Assembly (NCBI GenBank): GCA_003667245.1
Contig: RCNN01000083.1
Span: forward strand, 1 to 64,000
Direction of reading: 5' to 3'
DNA: 64,000 bases
Source: Heterostelium multicystogenum
Lineage: Eukaryota; Evosea; Eumycetozoa; Acytosteliales; Acytosteliaceae
A program made the position numbers and the translations under genes. Position 1 is the stretch's first letter; the number at the start of each line of letters is the position of its first letter. Positions 61,468 through 64,000 of the stretch are shown piece by piece. The notes under the pieces are model-generated. The model had not been told where the DNA came from and did not search any database. It worked only from the letters and a program-made list of their open reading frames with translations.

Positions 61468-63546
61468 ATGCAATATAAAATGGACAATGATACGTATGTA
61501 TTCTAATTCTAATGCAATTCTATATATATATATATAATATATATTGATCATTAGAACTTATTATTATTATAACTTCATTGGTATTAACATACAATAATAA
61601 TATTAAATATGATATTGCAAAGTCGGCTGAATGAGTCCATCTATGACTACCTGTGCATGAAGGGGTACTCAAAGACAGCAGAGCTTCTCATCAAAGAATC
61701 AAATCTACAGAGCAGATTGAATTCACCAGCAAACTACAACGATCTTCTCCTTCAGGCCTGGAACTACTACTTTCAGTCATTCATACATCCCACTCCTGCA
61801 CATCATCACAACCAGAATCATAACCAAAATGGTCACCATCAGCAGCAACATATTATACACAATCAAAATCATACACACAGCTTAAACCAAACACAACAAC
61901 AACAACAAATTGTACAGCAACAACAACAACAACAACAACCACATGAGCATCATTTATCTAGCAATACAAATTCACAGCACTCTTCATCGCCAAGTAACAA
62001 TATTTATTTACCATCACTATCGACTTTAAATTCAAGTACATCGACAACATCATCTTCACCAACATCCAGTAGTAATAGCATTAATGGAAATTCTGTAAAC
62101 ATCAGCAACAACAACAATAGCAATAATATTAATAATAGTAGTAACAATAATAGCAACAGCAGCAATAGCAGCCCGAATGCAAACTCAACAACCTATTCTT
62201 TTAATCCACTTCTCCACAATACTGGAGCATCTTCAATGATACATATTGATTCTGGCCCATTTAATTCAAATTCTACAAACAAGCAACTACAGAATGGTTT
62301 CAACTTGTATAATGATAGACAGCAGATTGATATATCGAGTGCATCTCTATTAGATCAACTTGCCAACAGTAGTCCACCCAATATGTCACAATTAAGTCTA
62401 AATAAGACTCCTTTGTTCAATGGAAATAGCAATAGCAATAATAGTCAGCCATCATCTCCATCTGTAGCATCACTACCAAATATTCAACACACACATAGTC
62501 ATAATCATAATCATAGAGATATAAATTCTTCCCTTTGATAGGTGGAATACCAAACATTAGCACTACTACAACAACTACGACTACAGGACTCCAGCTTCCT
62601 CTTCAACAGCAGCAACAACAACTTCAGAAAGATCAACAAATCCCACTTCAACAACAAACATCTTCACTTTTACTCCAAGGAGAAGATGAAGTAAGTATTG
62701 ATACTTTTAAATGATGTTATCTTTAACTTATCCAACAAACTAACATTGGCTTAATCATAGAAATACCCATGTACATTTCAAGGTTGTAATAAATCTTTCT
62801 CATCTATGGCTATTCTAAAAAGACATCTTAAAGAGCACAATGGATCTAAACCATTCATCTGTATGCACGAAGGTTGTGGAAAAGGATTTGCAAGAAAATA
62901 TGATTTGAAAGTACATTTACGTTCCCACACTGGCGAGAAGCCATATACTTGCTCATTCCCAGGCTGTCACAAGAAGTTTGCCAGAAATTCTGATTTGAGA
63001 TTGCACGAGAGAATACACTCTGGTGAAAAGCCATATGCCTGCGATTGCGAAGGTTGTACAAAGCGTTTCATTAGACAAGCGGACTTGAAGAAACATCAAA
63101 AAACACACAAAGTGCACCAAGGCCATCATCCTCACAAACATGGTATTGGATGTGGACACACTGCCATTGCTCACGAGGATCACGTCGATTTCCTTCATGA
63201 CAAGCATTTGCACTCGATGCATCATGACCACATTGATGATCACAGCATTGAAATGACAGAATTGAACCCATCACTATGCACTCCACATTTCGTTTGCTCA
63301 CATCACGCCGATGGATCATCACATTCCAGCACCTGTGGACACGAAATGATACCACACACTCAAGAAGATGGATCAATTCACTACGATTTCTTGGTAGACG
63401 GTCACCTACACCACGTACACGACGGTCACTGCGACGATCATGGAATGGTTAAGATTGTAAACAATTTCTCGACTGGATGGATGCATAGAATAAACAACAA
63501 GCCAGCCAACAATGTCAAAATTTTAAAATACACCAAACAAACTTAG
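61468..63546 (+). CDS. LisH plus four C2H2 zinc-finger protein with His/Cys-rich C terminus
   Basis: Exon 1 (start at 61468, or 61480 in the same frame) is spliced at 61494-61622 so that MDNDT runs into RLNESIYDYLCMKGYSKTAE, a LisH motif, followed by LLLQAWNYYFQSFI as in LUFS-type co-regulators. A Gln/Asn/Ser/His-rich region covers residues of about 70-360. A one-base shift at about 62532 and an intron (62691-62760) precede four C-X4-C...H-X3-H fingers (CTFQGCNKSF, CMHEGCGKGF, CSFPGCHKKF, CDCEGCTKRF) with TGEKPY/SGEKPY linkers. The C-terminal 130 residues are His/Cys/Asp-rich with two copies of a CGH...H-DH-DFL--HLH--H-DDH pattern. It probably is a nuclear DNA-binding regulator; a metal-sensing role is inference. 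Confidence 0.85.
63112..63456 (+). other. Duplicated His/Cys-rich putative metal-binding domain
   Basis: Within the zinc-finger protein. Copy 1 reads GCGHTAIAHEDHVDFLHDKH then LHSMHHDHIDDH. Copy 2 reads TCGHEMIPHTQEDG, then HYDFLVDGHLHHVHDGHCDD and HG. Both keep CGH-x-x-I-x-H, D-F-L-x-D, H-L-H-x-x-H and D-D-H. The dense His, Asp and Cys pattern is what Zn2+-binding segments look like, and short bacterial metal-related proteins have a similar CGH...HLH...DDH arrangement, from memory and unverified. Confidence 0.7.
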
Positions 63547-63850
63547 TAGTAGATAACAAACTAATTTTAAACCTATTTTAAAATTTGAATTTTCCATATA
63601 ATCTTAAATAAATAATTTGGAAATATTTCGCCTTTCTTACTTTAACAATCAGACATACATATCAATCTTGGATGCAATAATAGATTGTGATAAATAGATA
63701 AAATATTTTATTTAAACTTTTTTGTTTTTTTTTAGATAATTTTTTTTTTGGAAAGTATACTTTTTTTAAAGATTTATAAAACGGACTTAGATTAATATAT
63801 ATATGGTCTATTTTATAATTGAACAGACAATCTAATTATAACAGAGGAGT
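63547..63850. other. Convergent 3' spacer
   Basis: About 300 bp between two convergent stops; AT-rich with T-runs and AATAAA signals. No gene seen. Confidence 0.5.
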
Positions 63851-64000
63851 TTAACAAGTTGCTCTACCAATCATGTTGGCAATCTTCTTGGCAGTCTTCT
63901 TTGCGTCAGCTTGACCCTTCTTGTCCTTTAATCTTCTTTCTCTTTCCTTCTCTTCCAATTGACCAAGGAATTTGTTGGTGTTCTTGTTGTACTCCTTCTT
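63851..64000 (-). CDS. C-terminal part of a Lys-rich protein (truncated by the window edge)
   Basis: The minus-strand frame is open from 64000 to the TAA at 63851-63853. It encodes KKEYNKNTNKFLGQLEEKER, then ERRLKDKKGQADAKKTAKKI and ANMIGRATC. It is a basic, charged helical tail with GC-richer codons than the flank, so it is coding. The family cannot be told from about 49 residues. Confidence 0.65.
   Translation of the reverse strand, partial: KKEYNKNTNKFLGQLEEKERERRLKDKKGQADAKKTAKKIANMIGRATC

Overview
The window looks like nuclear DNA from a dictyostelid social amoeba, probably not D. discoideum itself because the coding regions are less AT-rich than in that species. The reasons are: AT-rich spacers; short GT-AG introns (about 60-130 bp) in compact genes on both strands; long Asn, Gln and Ser tracts in proteins; a Steely-type hybrid polyketide synthase (type I PKS fused to a type III PKS); an FNIP-repeat protein; and a candidate dictyostelid Class I non-coding RNA. 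No transposon, CRISPR array or rRNA gene was recognised, and no tRNA gene could be supported.

Layout. 0.3-2.0 kb: a protein with three coactosin/ADF-H domains (+). 2.3-6.4 kb: a Piwi-clade Argonaute with a long proline-rich tandem repeat at its N terminus (+). 7.4-16.7 kb: the Steely synthase (+). 16.9-18.2 kb: an LCMT1-like PP2A methyltransferase (+). 18.2-20.0 kb: a cytochrome P450 (-). 20.6-22.1 kb: a class II (bacterial-type) GalT-like protein (-). 22.5-24.5 kb: a gene remnant (+), a LYR-motif protein (-) and an orphan multi-exon fragment (-). 24.8-27.4 kb: three tandem secreted ML/NPC2-like proteins (+). 27.4-29.2 kb: the FNIP-repeat protein (-). 29.9-33.2 kb: a gene-poor stretch. 33.2-36.9 kb: NSE4 (+) converging on HROB (-), both genome-maintenance genes. 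37.5 kb: a tiny TOM7 gene (+). 37.8-40.3 kb: TTC7 of the PI4KA complex (-). 40.6-42.1 kb: METTL9 (-). 42.5-44.6 kb: an organellar PPR-like protein (+). 45.2-47.8 kb: a CorA/Alr1-like Mg2+ transporter and dolichyldiphosphatase (+). 48.1-49.9 kb: CNOT2 (-). 50.6 kb: the Class I RNA candidate (+). 51.2-51.8 kb: a four-TM protein (+). 52.0-54.9 kb: a PMCA-type Ca2+-ATPase (-). 56.5-58.2 kb: a GPR180/TMEM145-like seven-TM protein (-). 59.4-59.6 kb: a small basic protein (+). 61.5-63.5 kb: a LisH plus four C2H2 zinc-finger protein ending in a duplicated His/Cys-rich domain (+). The window ends inside one more gene (-).

A major caveat is that many conserved genes are interrupted by single-base insertions or deletions, often next to short homopolymers, after which the conserved protein resumes in another frame. 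This looks mainly like uncorrected sequencing or assembly error. The TTC7, NSE4, CorA, dolichyldiphosphatase and HROB genes are clean. The Argonaute has the most breaks, so real decay remains possible there. Coordinates for broken genes give the whole span from inferred start to inferred stop, introns included.

Most genes are unrelated housekeeping or accessory genes. The points of greatest interest are the Steely locus, the repeat-bearing Piwi protein, the LisH/zinc-finger/His-rich regulator, the Class I RNA with its upstream element, and the GalT-2-like protein.
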